DNA from: Paucisalibacillus globulus
GTDB lineage: Bacteria > Bacillota > Bacilli > Bacillales > Amphibacillaceae
Direction of reading: 5' to 3'
Assembly: GCF_900184735.1 (NCBI RefSeq)
Contig: NZ_LT855385.1
Coordinates: 138,877 to 202,876, forward strand
DNA length: 64,000 nt
Shown here: positions 26,474 to 35,644 of the stretch, piece by piece
Layout of the letters: every line of letters starts with the position of its first letter
How positions within the stretch are numbered: the stretch's first letter is position 1
Notes under the pieces: generated by a model
Database searches by the model: none
What the model saw: the letters and a program-made list of their open reading frames with translations, nothing else
Told to the model about the DNA's origin: nothing
Translations under genes and position numbers: made by a program

Positions 26474-27748
26474 TTATTTATATCTAATTAAGAAATACTT
26501 CTTCTTACCTCGTCTAATAATCGTAAATTTACCTTCAATTTGGTCAGAAACAGATACTACATAATTTACATCTTGTTGTCTTTCGCCATTAATGTATACA
26601 GCACCATTGGTAATATCTTCTCTCGCTTGACGTTTTGAAGAAGAAATGTTGGCGTTAACCAAAAGATCAACTAATCCTATATCATCTTTATCAGCCTGGA
26701 ACGATGGTACATCCTTAAATCCTTGTTCTATCTCATCAGCGGTTAGAGATTTTAAATCGCCACTAAATAATGATGCTGAGATTTTCTGTGCTTGTTCTAC
26801 CGCTTCTTGACTATGAACCATTCTTGTTAATTCTTCAGCAAGACGTGTATGTGCAACACGTTTTTCAGGATGGTTTTCAACTTCTTGTTCTAATTCAACT
26901 AGTTCTTCATCGCTAAGGAATGTAAAGTAGCGTAAAAACTTCATCACATCACGGTCATCCGTGTTAATCCAGAATTGGTAGAACTCGTAAGGACTTGTTT
27001 TTTCAGCATCTAACCATACCGCATTACCAGCTGACTTACCAAACTTAGTTCCATCTGCTTTGGTTATTAAAGGAACAGTTAAACCAAATACCTTTACATC
27101 TTCTTCCTCATTTTCTCTTCCACGACGGATTAATTCCATTCCTGCTGTAATATTACCCCACTGATCACTACCACCAATTTGAAGTGTGCAATTCTCTTGT
27201 GTGTATAGCTTCTGAAAGTCGAGTGATTGTAAGATCATGTAACTAAACTCTGTAAAAGAGATTCCTTGTTCGATACGAGCAGAAACAGATTCCTTTGCTA
27301 ACATATAGTTCACACCGAAATGTTTCCCTGCATCGCGCAAGAAATCAATGATGGTCATACTGCCTAACCAATCATAGTTATTTCGTACAACTACTGGATT
27401 TTCATCTTTATCTACTTCTAGTACTTTAGATATTTGTTTTCTTAGGGCATCACTATACCCATGTACTACATCCTCTGTATTTAGCGAACGCTCCGATGAA
27501 CGCCCACTAGGATCCCCAATCATACCTGTACCGCCACCAACAAGTGCTATGGGCTTATGGCCAGCTTTTTGGAATCGTTTTAACATCATTAGGGGGACTA
27601 AATGTCCGATGTGCAAACTATCTGCTGTCGGGTCAAATCCACAGTATAATGTTACCTCATTTTCGGATAAATGTTTCTCTAAACCCTCTCTATCCGTTAC
27701 TTGATTAATAAGGCCTCTTTTTTCTAAATCCTCTAAGATATGCATCAT
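26474..27748 (-). CDS. tyrS: Tyrosyl-tRNA synthetase
   Basis: Protein of 424 aa starting MMHILEDLEKRGLINQ at the ATG at 27748 (GGAG six bases upstream). Class I signatures: HIGH-like SLHIGHLVPL near residue 45 and KMSKS-like KFGKSAGNAVWLD near 230. A C-terminal S4 RNA-binding domain (DLLVNANISSSKRQAREDI) binds tRNA-Tyr. Charges tRNA-Tyr in the cytoplasm. Expression is controlled by the Tyr T-box leader immediately upstream. Confidence 0.97.
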   Translation of the reverse strand: MMHILEDLEKRGLINQVTDREGLEKHLSENEVTLYCGFDPTADSLHIGHLVPLMMLKRFQKAGHKPIALVGGGTGMIGDPSGRSSERSLNTEDVVHGYSDALRKQISKVLEVDKDENPVVVRNNYDWLGSMTIIDFLRDAGKHFGVNYMLAKESVSARIEQGISFTEFSYMILQSLDFQKLYTQENCTLQIGGSDQWGNITAGMELIRRGRENEEEDVKVFGLTVPLITKADGTKFGKSAGNAVWLDAEKTSPYEFYQFWINTDDRDVMKFLRYFTFLSDEELVELEQEVENHPEKRVAHTRLAEELTRMVHSQEAVEQAQKISASLFSGDLKSLTADEIEQGFKDVPSFQADKDDIGLVDLLVNANISSSKRQAREDITNGAVYINGERQQDVNYVVSVSDQIEGKFTIIRRGKKKYFLIRYK

Positions 27749-27778
27749 TTCACACTCCATCATTTTTTTCTAACAAAA

Positions 27779-28025
27779 TAAAAAAACCCATCCCTTATGA
27801 TAAATAAGGGACGAGTTTTAACACGCGGTACCACCCTTGTTGCAGATTACTGCCACTTTGGGGTTGTTAACGATGACTTCACCGTCTTAATTTCACCTGT
27901 TGGCTAATTAAGATTGCTCTGGAATTGTACTTCGCATGCAAATATATTCTGGTTTCCACCAACCACCAGCTCTCTTAGATAGGGATTTGCAACACTACTA
28001 TTTCCTTCATTGCTTTGATATATAA
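27779..28025 (-). promoter_or_regulatory. T-box leader of tyrS (tyrosine specific)
   Basis: Read on the minus strand: stem I with AGAGAGCTGGTGGTTGGTGG, specifier loop GAAGTACAATTCC with Tyr codon UAC at 27929-27927, the conserved T-box AGGGTGGTACCGCG (about 27837-27824), and then the terminator stem CCCTTATTTATCATAAGGG with seven T (27814-27779). Uncharged tRNA-Tyr should pair with UAC and the T-box sequence and prevent termination. Antiterminator and terminator share the ACTCGTCCC region. Confidence 0.95.
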
Positions 28026-28035
28026 TATTACACCT

Positions 28036-28064
28036 ATCATATTAAATTAAAACAAAAAATGCAA
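28036..28064 (-). promoter_or_regulatory. Sigma-A promoter of the tyrS T-box transcript
   Basis: Minus strand TTGCAT, 17-bp spacer, TATGAT. Confidence 0.75.
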
Positions 28065-28142
28065 TTATTTTTGTAAATTTCTTGTACCAACTGCACCATT
28101 GCATATGCTATAATTATTCTTGGAATAATAGGGGGTTTTATC

Positions 28143-31100
28143 GTGGATTTTAAAGAATTCTTCCAAAAATCTGGAACCAAGGTAAAAACAATCTGGAGCA
28201 CAGGAATTGTACAACGTGCATCAAGAATTACATATGATGTTGTCTGGAATGTTATTTTATTCTTTATTGTAATAGGTATAATTGGGATGTTCTTTGGTGT
28301 TGGAGTAGGGTTTGGATACTTTGCCTCTTTAGTAAAAGACGAGCCTATCCGACCTTACGAAAACATGGAAAAAGATATTTACAATTATGAGGAAACATCC
28401 AAATTGTTTTTTGCAGGAGATATTTATTTTGGGGATATACAATCAGACCTTCACCGTGAAGAAACAAAATTAAAAGATATCTCACCAACATTAATTGATG
28501 CTGTAATCGCAACAGAAGATGAATATTTCAAGGAGCATAATGGAGTTGTTCCAAAAGCAATAGTCCGTGCCCTTGTACAAGAATTTACTAATTCTGATAT
28601 GAAATCTGGAGGAAGTACACTAACACAACAGCTTATCAAGAACCAGATTCTAACTAATGAAGTATCTTTTGAACGTAAAGCCAAAGAAATACTGCTTGCT
28701 ATGCGTTTAGAACAATTCTTCGAGAAAGATCAAATACTAGAAGCTTACCTAAATATCATCCCATATGGCCGTGGAGCCAATGGAAGAAATATTGCAGGAG
28801 TACAAACAGCTGCTCAGGAAATTTTTGGTCTGAATGCTGACGAAGTTAATCTTCCACAAGCAGCATTTCTTGCCGGACTTCCTCAGAGCCCATCGTATTA
28901 CACACCGTATCAAGGTGGTGGTGGACTAAAAAGCGAAGAAGGTCTTGAGCCAGGGATTACTAGAATGAAAGTTGTTCTTAGTCGTATGCATGAATTAAAA
29001 TATATTTCAGATAAGGAATACAACGAAGCTCTGAACTACGATATTGTAGCTGACTTTGTTACAAAATCTGAAAGTCCAATTGAAAAATATCCATATCTAA
29101 CATTTGAATTGGAAAAAAGAGCGAAAGAGATTCTGATGTACATTTTAGCTGAAAAAGATGGCTACACAAAAGAAGATTTGGCTGAAAGCGATGAATTAAG
29201 AGAAGAATATATGATTTTAGCTAATCGTGATCTTCGTCAAAGTGGCTATAATATTCATTCTACCATTGACAAAGAAATCTATGATGCTTTCCAAGAGGTT
29301 GCTAAGAACTTCGAATATTATGGGCCAGATTGGCATGGAAAAACGATTGACCCTGCAACTGGTGAAGAAATTACCACGCAGCGTGTCGAGGCTGCCGGTT
29401 TCTTAGTTGAGAACAAAACCGGGAGAGTGATTAGTTTTCTAGGTGGACGTGGATTTAGTTTTGAGAACCAAACGAATTATGCTACTGACATGGTACGACC
29501 AAATGGTAGTACGATGAAGCCTTTATTAGCAATTGCACCTGCAATGGAAAAAGGAATAGTTCAACCTGGAACTCCTGTTGCAGATGTTAAGACTACGTGG
29601 TCGACTCCAGCAGGACCTTGGACACCACAGAACTTTAACTATCGCTATCATGGACTCTTGTCTGTGCGTGATTTTATTACTGATTCTTATAACGTACCTA
29701 CAATCAAGGTTTATTCACAAATAGCACATGAAAATCCTGTTGATGAGTATTTACGTAAAATGGGAATTACAACACTCGGTGATGGAGAATATGCAAACCT
29801 ATCATTATCAATTGGTGGTACTACTCACGGTATCTCCGTTGAAGAGAATACTAATGCCTTTGTAACATTTGCTAATGGCGGGAATTTCGTTGATGCCTAT
29901 ATGATTGATAAGATTACTAACCAAGATGGTGAAGTAATTTACGAACATAAAGCAGAACCGGTAGAAGTATTTTCACCACAAACAGCTTATCTGACTACGG
30001 ATATACTTCGAGATGTTGTTAGTGAAGGTACAGCAAATTATTTACGTTCACAACTGAAATATCCAAATGTCGACTGGGCAGGTAAAACGGGAACTACTCA
30101 GAATACACATGATGTTCACTTTGTTGGTTATAACCCGAATGTAACCATGGGAACTTGGTTAGGTTACCGAATTGGACAGTCATTGAAGTGTGATAGTTGT
30201 GCTTTATATGAGGGGAACAGAAACGTAAAACTATGGGCAGAGCTAATGAACGCAGCTTCCGAGATTAGACCAGATCTAGTGGCCCCTTCTGAGAAGTTTG
30301 AGCGACCTGATGGTATCGTAACAAGAAGTATTTGTGCTACATCTGGTATGCTAGCTTCTGATTTATGTCAACAAGCTGGACTGGTGTCTAGTGATCTCTT
30401 TAATGCCAACTTTGTACCAACACAAGTTGATGACAGTTTAGTATCCGGTTCCTATGTTCTAGTAGATGGTAAGGCAGTTCTTGCTGGACCTAAGACACCG
30501 AAAGAATTTGTTCAGGATGATGGGTTGTCCTTTAACCCTGAATGGATCATCCGGAATGGATACGATAAACTTGATGATCTAACAGAGCTATTCCCTAGAT
30601 TCAGAAGAGAGGCCTGGGAAAAGATTTCCCTTCCGAATATAGAAGGTCATAAATCAGTTGTAGATGATGATGGTAAAGCTCCTGGAGCACCTGCATCATT
30701 AAAAAATAATGGAAGTAATTTAACATGGGAAGCTTCTGGAAGCAAGGATGTTATTGGATATCGAATTTATCGTGCCAATAAACCAGGGGAATCATTTGGA
30801 CTAATTGGCCACTCAATCGAGACTAGTTTTAAATTGCCAAGTGGTAAAGGTGTTTATCATGTAAAAGCAGTTGATTACTTCGGATTAGAATCTTCTGCTT
30901 CAAAGGAGATTGTTGTCGGTGACTTCTCAGAGCCTGAGAAAGAAGAAAAGCCCGAAAAGCCAGATCCTGGTAAAGAAGTAGATAAACCAGAAAAACCGGA
31001 GAAACCAGACCCTGATCCTGAGGACCCTGTTGATCCGGATCCAGAACCTGAGGATCCTGAGAACCCTGTAGAGCCAGATCCGGATCCAGAAGAGGAATAA
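28143..31100 (+). CDS. Class A penicillin-binding protein (PBP1A family) with C-terminal fibronectin III domain and acidic Pro-rich tail
   Basis: Protein of 985 aa with a GTG start and AGGGGGT site. A short cytoplasmic segment, one membrane helix (about 35-62), a GT51 glycosyltransferase domain (ATEDEYFKEHNGVV, GGSTLTQQLIKN, about 100-280) and a transpeptidase with STMK (S456), SYN (515-517) and KTGTT (648-652). About residues 845-930 form a fibronectin type III-like module (PGAPASLKNNGSNLTWEASGSKDVIGYRIYR), then a 60-residue tail of PEKPDPD-type repeats. It polymerises and cross-links peptidoglycan outside the membrane. Divergent from the tyrS T-box leader. A second set of cysteines (KCDSCALY, CATSGMLASDLCQ) is typical of this clade. 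Confidence 0.95.
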   Translation: MDFKEFFQKSGTKVKTIWSTGIVQRASRITYDVVWNVILFFIVIGIIGMFFGVGVGFGYFASLVKDEPIRPYENMEKDIYNYEETSKLFFAGDIYFGDIQSDLHREETKLKDISPTLIDAVIATEDEYFKEHNGVVPKAIVRALVQEFTNSDMKSGGSTLTQQLIKNQILTNEVSFERKAKEILLAMRLEQFFEKDQILEAYLNIIPYGRGANGRNIAGVQTAAQEIFGLNADEVNLPQAAFLAGLPQSPSYYTPYQGGGGLKSEEGLEPGITRMKVVLSRMHELKYISDKEYNEALNYDIVADFVTKSESPIEKYPYLTFELEKRAKEILMYILAEKDGYTKEDLAESDELREEYMILANRDLRQSGYNIHSTIDKEIYDAFQEVAKNFEYYGPDWHGKTIDPATGEEITTQRVEAAGFLVENKTGRVISFLGGRGFSFENQTNYATDMVRPNGSTMKPLLAIAPAMEKGIVQPGTPVADVKTTWSTPAGPWTPQNFNYRYHGLLSVRDFITDSYNVPTIKVYSQIAHENPVDEYLRKMGITTLGDGEYANLSLSIGGTTHGISVEENTNAFVTFANGGNFVDAYMIDKITNQDGEVIYEHKAEPVEVFSPQTAYLTTDILRDVVSEGTANYLRSQLKYPNVDWAGKTGTTQNTHDVHFVGYNPNVTMGTWLGYRIGQSLKCDSCALYEGNRNVKLWAELMNAASEIRPDLVAPSEKFERPDGIVTRSICATSGMLASDLCQQAGLVSSDLFNANFVPTQVDDSLVSGSYVLVDGKAVLAGPKTPKEFVQDDGLSFNPEWIIRNGYDKLDDLTELFPRFRREAWEKISLPNIEGHKSVVDDDGKAPGAPASLKNNGSNLTWEASGSKDVIGYRIYRANKPGESFGLIGHSIETSFKLPSGKGVYHVKAVDYFGLESSASKEIVVGDFSEPEKEEKPEKPDPGKEVDKPEKPEKPDPDPEDPVDPDPEPEDPENPVEPDPDPEEE

Positions 31101-31150
31101 GTTAATCTTTACCCAGTCAAAAGCACCGTGTTTTCAGTGCTTCAGCATCA

Positions 31151-31200
31151 AAAATAGCAATAGCCTTATTCGAAATTCTGAATTGGCTATTGCTATTTTT
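31151..31200 (+). terminator. Terminator of the PBP gene
   Basis: AAAATAGCAATAGCC / GGCTATTGCTATTTT stem with 19-nt loop, T-run after. Confidence 0.9.
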
Positions 31201-31234
31201 TCTTTTTAGTAATTTATTCTTAAACCATTGTTTA

Positions 31235-32104
31235 CTATTTCTCATGGTCTCTCAATCTTATTCTTATCTCATTCACAAGTAATCGCTTTTCTTCATCAGA
31301 AATAGCATCTGCTGATAGTTTGCGAGCTGCTATTGGAACAATCCAAGGCTCAATCTCTTTATAGCGAGTTCCAGTATGGAGTGTATATTCCTCTACAAAT
31401 ATATTTATTATCTCCTCTCTTAAAGAGTCAAAACCGTTAATAACTTCCTGTGGTGTGTCCGTTGGTAATACAGCAAATCTAATCATAATAACGAATTCAG
31501 CAAGATCTGATTCGGGATTACCATTAGTAGTGTCATTCCAATCAATCAATATAGGTCTTCCATTGCTCATCAGTATATTATTCGGATTAGGATCGCCATG
31601 ACAAATTTGATTTTTTATAGGCAGTTGATCTAATCTATTTATTACTGCTTTCTTTTCATCCTCTCTTAAATAATCTACACTAAGTATTTGTTTCTTCAAA
31701 AACTCTCTTTGTGTTGGTATCCCTCCATGAGAAAATTGATGAACTTCACTTATAAGTCGAGCAGTATTTCGAATATCATTCCAATCAAAGTTTGATTGAC
31801 CTCCATGAACATGTTGCATAAAACCTTTAAATAAGCGCTCTTTTAACGGTTCTCCGTGAATTCGCTCAAATACAATTCCAGGACGATTTTCTACCTCCAC
31901 AACCTCATATGGTTGCGGCACAGATAACCCCATTTTCCATACAATCAGACTGTTCCTGAATTCCCTTTCTAATGCAAACATAGTAGTGTTTGGTTTTGCT
32001 AATTTAATTATTCTATTGTTATTCCCCCACTCAAATACATCCGAGTTTCCACCCTCGCCTATTTTTCTACCTAACATCAATCTATTCCCCCAACTATTTT
32101 TCAT
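31235..32104 (-). CDS. Aminoglycoside phosphotransferase/choline kinase-fold protein
   Basis: Protein of 289 aa. Protein-kinase-like fold: ATP loop KIGEGGNSDVFEWG (about 14-27), Lys in RIIKLAKP, catalytic loop CHGDPNPNNILMSNGRPILIDWND (about 170-193) with the Asp, Asn and metal-binding Asp intact. Function unknown: APH-fold enzymes act on aminoglycosides, sugars, choline or macrolides, and this one has no obvious resistance context. It occupies the place next to acuABC where acsA often sits in Bacillus. Confidence 0.82.
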   Translation of the reverse strand: MKNSWGNRLMLGRKIGEGGNSDVFEWGNNNRIIKLAKPNTTMFALEREFRNSLIVWKMGLSVPQPYEVVEVENRPGIVFERIHGEPLKERLFKGFMQHVHGGQSNFDWNDIRNTARLISEVHQFSHGGIPTQREFLKKQILSVDYLREDEKKAVINRLDQLPIKNQICHGDPNPNNILMSNGRPILIDWNDTTNGNPESDLAEFVIMIRFAVLPTDTPQEVINGFDSLREEIINIFVEEYTLHTGTRYKEIEPWIVPIAARKLSADAISDEEKRLLVNEIRIRLRDHEK

Positions 32105-32357
32105 TTCATTCCCCCACTGTATCTAAAATCACCCGCTTTAATAGTAACATAAATAATCTGAATATTGATATATTTCATTTACCTTCTTTACTTTAATAGA
32201 AAATCAAATAACTAAGAAATTCTACATGCGCTAATAGATTAAGCCATGTTTCCTATGGCTCATAAGTACCTTTAATAAATTTATCTAGAAAAGACTAAAA
32301 ATTACAACGATAATCTTGTATAATAAAACTAATACAAATTTGAGTGGTGAACAAAGA

Positions 32358-33005
32358 ATGGAACATATCAAAACTTACAATAGAATAGAACACCAAGCAA
32401 ACAACGTTATCATTGAGGGACCTGTCCCTGCATCAACACTCGAAAACTATAAATTTCATCGAGAATTAACATCATTTAGACCCTCATCAAAGCAATTTCA
32501 TGCACTACTAGAAATTGCTGCATTAGCTGACGGCAGAATTATTATTGCAAGAACAGAGGATACCATCATTGGATATGTAACCTACCTCTATCCAGACCCT
32601 TTAGAAAGATGGTCGACTTTTCAGATGGAGGATTTGATAGAGTTAGGTGCAATTGAGGTTATACCTGAATACCGAGGAAGTGGAATCGCATCGAACCTAC
32701 TAAGAGTATCTATGATGGATCCTTATATGGAAAATTATATTATTATTTCAACAGAATATTATTGGCACTGGGATTTAAAAGGAACAAGTTTAAGTATATG
32801 GGAATATCGAAAAGTAATGGAAAAGATGATGGCATCTGGCGGGCTACTACCTGCCCCTACAGATGACCCTGAAATAATTTCACACCCAGCAAATTGTTTA
32901 ATGGTTAGAATTGGTTCTAACGTGAAAGAAGAATCGATACAGCAATTTGACACGCTACGTTTCTTAAAACGCCATCAGTTTCGAAATTATAGGGAGGGTT
33001 TATAA
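32358..33005 (+). CDS. acuA: Acetoin utilisation protein AcuA (protein N-acetyltransferase)
   Basis: Protein of 215 aa starting MEHIKTYNRIEHQ, matched to the B. subtilis AcuA start; an upstream in-frame ATG at 32316 would add 14 unrelated residues. GNAT fold with the acetyl-CoA loop region EVIPEYRGSGIASNLL (about 105-120). The segments FRPSSKQFHALLEIA and ENYIIISTEYYWHWDLKG are family-diagnostic. AcuA acetylates the active-site Lys of acetyl-CoA synthetase AcsA and so switches it off. First gene of acuABC; its stop overlaps the acuB start. A TATAAT box lies at 32318-32323. Confidence 0.94.
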   Translation: MEHIKTYNRIEHQANNVIIEGPVPASTLENYKFHRELTSFRPSSKQFHALLEIAALADGRIIIARTEDTIIGYVTYLYPDPLERWSTFQMEDLIELGAIEVIPEYRGSGIASNLLRVSMMDPYMENYIIISTEYYWHWDLKGTSLSIWEYRKVMEKMMASGGLLPAPTDDPEIISHPANCLMVRIGSNVKEESIQQFDTLRFLKRHQFRNYREGL

Positions 33006-33655
33006 TGCATGTAGAAAAAATTATGAATCGAAATGTAATCTCATTAAGTCCTTCAGATCCAATTGAGAAAGCATACCAATTATTAGTTAAGCATAAGATC
33101 AGGCATATCCCAATTGTAGATGAGGACCATTTTGTAATCGGAATTGTATCCGATCGAGATATCCGAGACGCAAGTCCATCCATCTTCACAAATAATCCAG
33201 ATATGGATGTATTAAATAAAGAGATTTCTTCCATTATGAGTAGCCCTGTAATCACGGCTCATCCACTGGACTTTGTTGAAGAGGTTGCCCGTATTTTTTA
33301 TGATCGAGAAATTGCTTGCTTACCAGTTGTAAGTAATGAAAAACTAGTAGGTGTGATTACAGAAAAGGATCTATTGTATACCTTAATACAGCTAACTGGT
33401 ACACATGTACAAGGTTCGCACATTGAAGTTAAGGTTCCACATAAGCCTGGAATATTACCTGAGGTTGCATCTGTATTTGGTAATCGTGGTGTAAATATTT
33501 CTTCTGTATTAGTTTATCCTTTTCAAGACGATCCTGAATATAAAATTTTGGTATTCCGAGTGCAGACAATGAACCCACTCCCAATTATTCGCGATTTACG
33601 GAATGCTGGATATGAATTAATGTGGCCAAACAACATTCCGGAGCCAAGATTATGA
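33005..33655 (+). CDS. acuB: Acetoin utilisation protein AcuB (CBS pair plus ACT domain)
   Basis: Protein of 216 aa: two CBS domains (about 1-60 and 76-130) with typical MNRNVISLSPSDPIEKAYQLL and IMSSPVITAHPLDFVEEVARI, then an ACT domain (HIEVKVPHKPGILPEVASVFGNRGVNI). Probably binds adenine nucleotides or an amino acid and modulates AcuA/AcuC action on AcsA; the mechanism is not established. AGGGAGGG precedes the ATG, which overlaps the acuA stop (TAATG). Confidence 0.93.
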   Translation: MHVEKIMNRNVISLSPSDPIEKAYQLLVKHKIRHIPIVDEDHFVIGIVSDRDIRDASPSIFTNNPDMDVLNKEISSIMSSPVITAHPLDFVEEVARIFYDREIACLPVVSNEKLVGVITEKDLLYTLIQLTGTHVQGSHIEVKVPHKPGILPEVASVFGNRGVNISSVLVYPFQDDPEYKILVFRVQTMNPLPIIRDLRNAGYELMWPNNIPEPRL

Positions 33656-34800
33656 GCAAAAATATAAAATTCGTTTTTGATCAATCTCTTTTAGATTACC
33701 ATTTTCACAATGAACATCCTTTTAATCAGCAACGGGTTGTCTTAACGAAGGAATTATTAGAGGATTCGGGTCAGCTTTCAGAAAGTCATATCATTGCACC
33801 TCGATTAGCGTCTGATGATGAAATAGCACTTATTCATGATTATCCATATATACGCGCAGTCAAATCTGCAAGTCGTTTGACAAAGGAAAACTTAGCCCAA
33901 TATGGTATAGGTACCGAGGACACACCCGTCTTTCCAAATATGCATGAGGCTTCAGCTCAAATAGTAGGTGCAACACTCACAGCAGTTGATGCTGTCTTAG
34001 CAGATGGTGCTCATAGTGCTGTTAATTTTGCCGGAGGATTACATCATGGCTTTAAGCAAAAGGCTTCAGGCTTTTGTATTTATAATGATGCTGCAATTGC
34101 GATTAAATATATTCGAAAGAATTTCAATTTAAAAGTATTATATGTTGATACCGATGCACATCATGGAGATGGAGTTCAATGGGCTTTTTACGACGATCCA
34201 ATGGTATGTACATTCTCTATTCATGAAACAGGCAGATATCTTTTCCCTGGTACAGGAAATGTAAATGAGCGAGGAATTAAAGAAGGCCACGGGTATAGCT
34301 TTAATTTACCAATTGATGCTTTTACACAGGATGATTCTTATCTGGAAGTTTATGAAAACGCTTTACGTGAGATAGCGGATTTCTTTAAACCAGATGTTAT
34401 CGTAACTCAAAATGGCGCTGACTCACATTTTTACGATCCACTCACCCACTTATGTGGTTCCATGACCATTTACGAAAGGATTCCTAAGGTTGCACTAGAG
34501 ATTAGTAAACAGTATTGTAACGGAAAATGGATTGCTCTTGGTGGTGGAGGTTACGACATTTGGCGTGTTGTCCCGCGTGCATGGTCCCAAATTTGGAATG
34601 TCATGAAGGATGAGCAATCTCTACATGGTGACCTTCCCATTGCCTGGACAACTAAATGGCAAAAAGAAGCACCAGTTAAATTACCAACAACTTGGCATGA
34701 TCCAGTAGATGAAATTCCAGCTATTCCAAGAAAAAAGGAAATAGAGGAAAAAAACCACGTTACATTAATGAACTTACTTAAATATACAAAAGTAACGTGA
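33652..34800 (+). CDS. acuC: Acetoin utilisation protein AcuC (class I-type deacetylase)
   Basis: Protein of 382 aa; start at ATG 33652, overlapping the acuB stop (ATGA). Histone deacetylase fold: FAGGLHHGFKQKASGFCIYND, DTDAHHGDGVQWAFYDDP with the zinc ligands, and QNGADSHFYDPLTHL. AcuC removes the acetyl group placed by AcuA and so reactivates acetyl-CoA synthetase. acsA itself is not divergent from this operon here, unlike in B. subtilis. Confidence 0.95.
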   Translation: MSKNIKFVFDQSLLDYHFHNEHPFNQQRVVLTKELLEDSGQLSESHIIAPRLASDDEIALIHDYPYIRAVKSASRLTKENLAQYGIGTEDTPVFPNMHEASAQIVGATLTAVDAVLADGAHSAVNFAGGLHHGFKQKASGFCIYNDAAIAIKYIRKNFNLKVLYVDTDAHHGDGVQWAFYDDPMVCTFSIHETGRYLFPGTGNVNERGIKEGHGYSFNLPIDAFTQDDSYLEVYENALREIADFFKPDVIVTQNGADSHFYDPLTHLCGSMTIYERIPKVALEISKQYCNGKWIALGGGGYDIWRVVPRAWSQIWNVMKDEQSLHGDLPIAWTTKWQKEAPVKLPTTWHDPVDEIPAIPRKKEIEEKNHVTLMNLLKYTKVT

Positions 34801-34825
34801 TACTCTAATCCATAATGAGACCAAA

Positions 34826-34851
34826 AAAGGAGTTGAAAATTCAACTCCTTT
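34826..34851. terminator. Bidirectional terminator between acuC and motS
   Basis: AAAGGAGTTGAA / TTCAACTCCTTT stem; it overlaps the motS stop codon. Confidence 0.82.
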
Positions 34852-35644
34852 AACTTTGTTCTTCTGTTATATGTTTCTCAAGAATTACTATTTCAACTCT
34901 TCTATTCTTACTTCTATTACTAGCATTATCGTTTGGAACAAGTGGTTCTGTATCACTGTAACCACTGATTGTGAAACGTCTTTCATCTAAATTATTCTCG
35001 TCAACCAAGAACCTTACTACACTACTAGCTCTTGCACCAGATAACTCCCAGTTAGAAGGATACCTAAAACTCGACATCGGTACATCATCAGTATGTCCTT
35101 CAACTTTTATATCATTATCGATTTGCGATAGTAGATTACCAACCTTTGTTAAAAAAGGAAGTGCAGAGGGTAAAACTTCAGCTTCCCCTGGATCGAATAA
35201 TATACTATCTTGTAATACTAGTACAACCCCACGCTCTGAGCGATTTGCAGATACTACATTATTTAGTGCATTTTCATCCAAGTAATTTTCTACTTCTTCC
35301 ATTAACTCATTAAGGGAGTCATTTTCTTGACTAGATTCTGAATCACCATCAGCCTCATCTTCCTTATCTGATACTGGTAACTCAAATTCATTTGACTCTT
35401 GACCTTGTTCTTGAACACTTGTACTCTCGGTAGGATTATCCATTGGCACTGGTGAAGGGAAAAAATCAAAAATCATTCGATTCCGAAAAGAATCAGAAAT
35501 TGCTTCAAATTTCACGGCGTCTATTTGGGACATAGAGAATAACAAAATGAAAAAAACCAGAATCAATGTGACCATGTCTGAATAAGTTACCATCCATTTT
35601 GGGGCACCTTTATCAACTTTTTTTCTACTTTCTCTACGCTTCAT
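34850..35644 (-). CDS. motS: Flagellar stator protein MotS (MotB family)
   Basis: Protein of 264 aa. One membrane helix after the conserved ion-binding segment PKWMVTYSDMVTLILVFFILLFSMS (essential Asp at residue 23), a linker with plug and acidic Ser-rich stretch, and a C-terminal OmpA-like peptidoglycan-binding domain (KVEGHTDDVPM, NWELSGARASSVVRFL). With MotP it forms the sodium-driven stator, typical of alkaliphilic and halophilic Bacillaceae. Its start overlaps the motP end by 11 bp. Neighbour ccpA is the conserved context of MotPS (YtxDE). Confidence 0.92.
   Translation of the reverse strand: MKRRESRKKVDKGAPKWMVTYSDMVTLILVFFILLFSMSQIDAVKFEAISDSFRNRMIFDFFPSPVPMDNPTESTSVQEQGQESNEFELPVSDKEDEADGDSESSQENDSLNELMEEVENYLDENALNNVVSANRSERGVVLVLQDSILFDPGEAEVLPSALPFLTKVGNLLSQIDNDIKVEGHTDDVPMSSFRYPSNWELSGARASSVVRFLVDENNLDERRFTISGYSDTEPLVPNDNASNRSKNRRVEIVILEKHITEEQS

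Noticed and set aside
27779..28025. Candidate tRNA-like or CRISPR-like folded sequence before tyrS
   Set aside because: Fully explained as a T-box leader with specifier UAC and the conserved AGGGTGGTACCGCG.
32328..32358. Possible CcpA cre site before acuA (TACAACGATAATC region near 32307)
   Set aside because: Three mismatches at conserved positions of the cre consensus; not strong enough to call.
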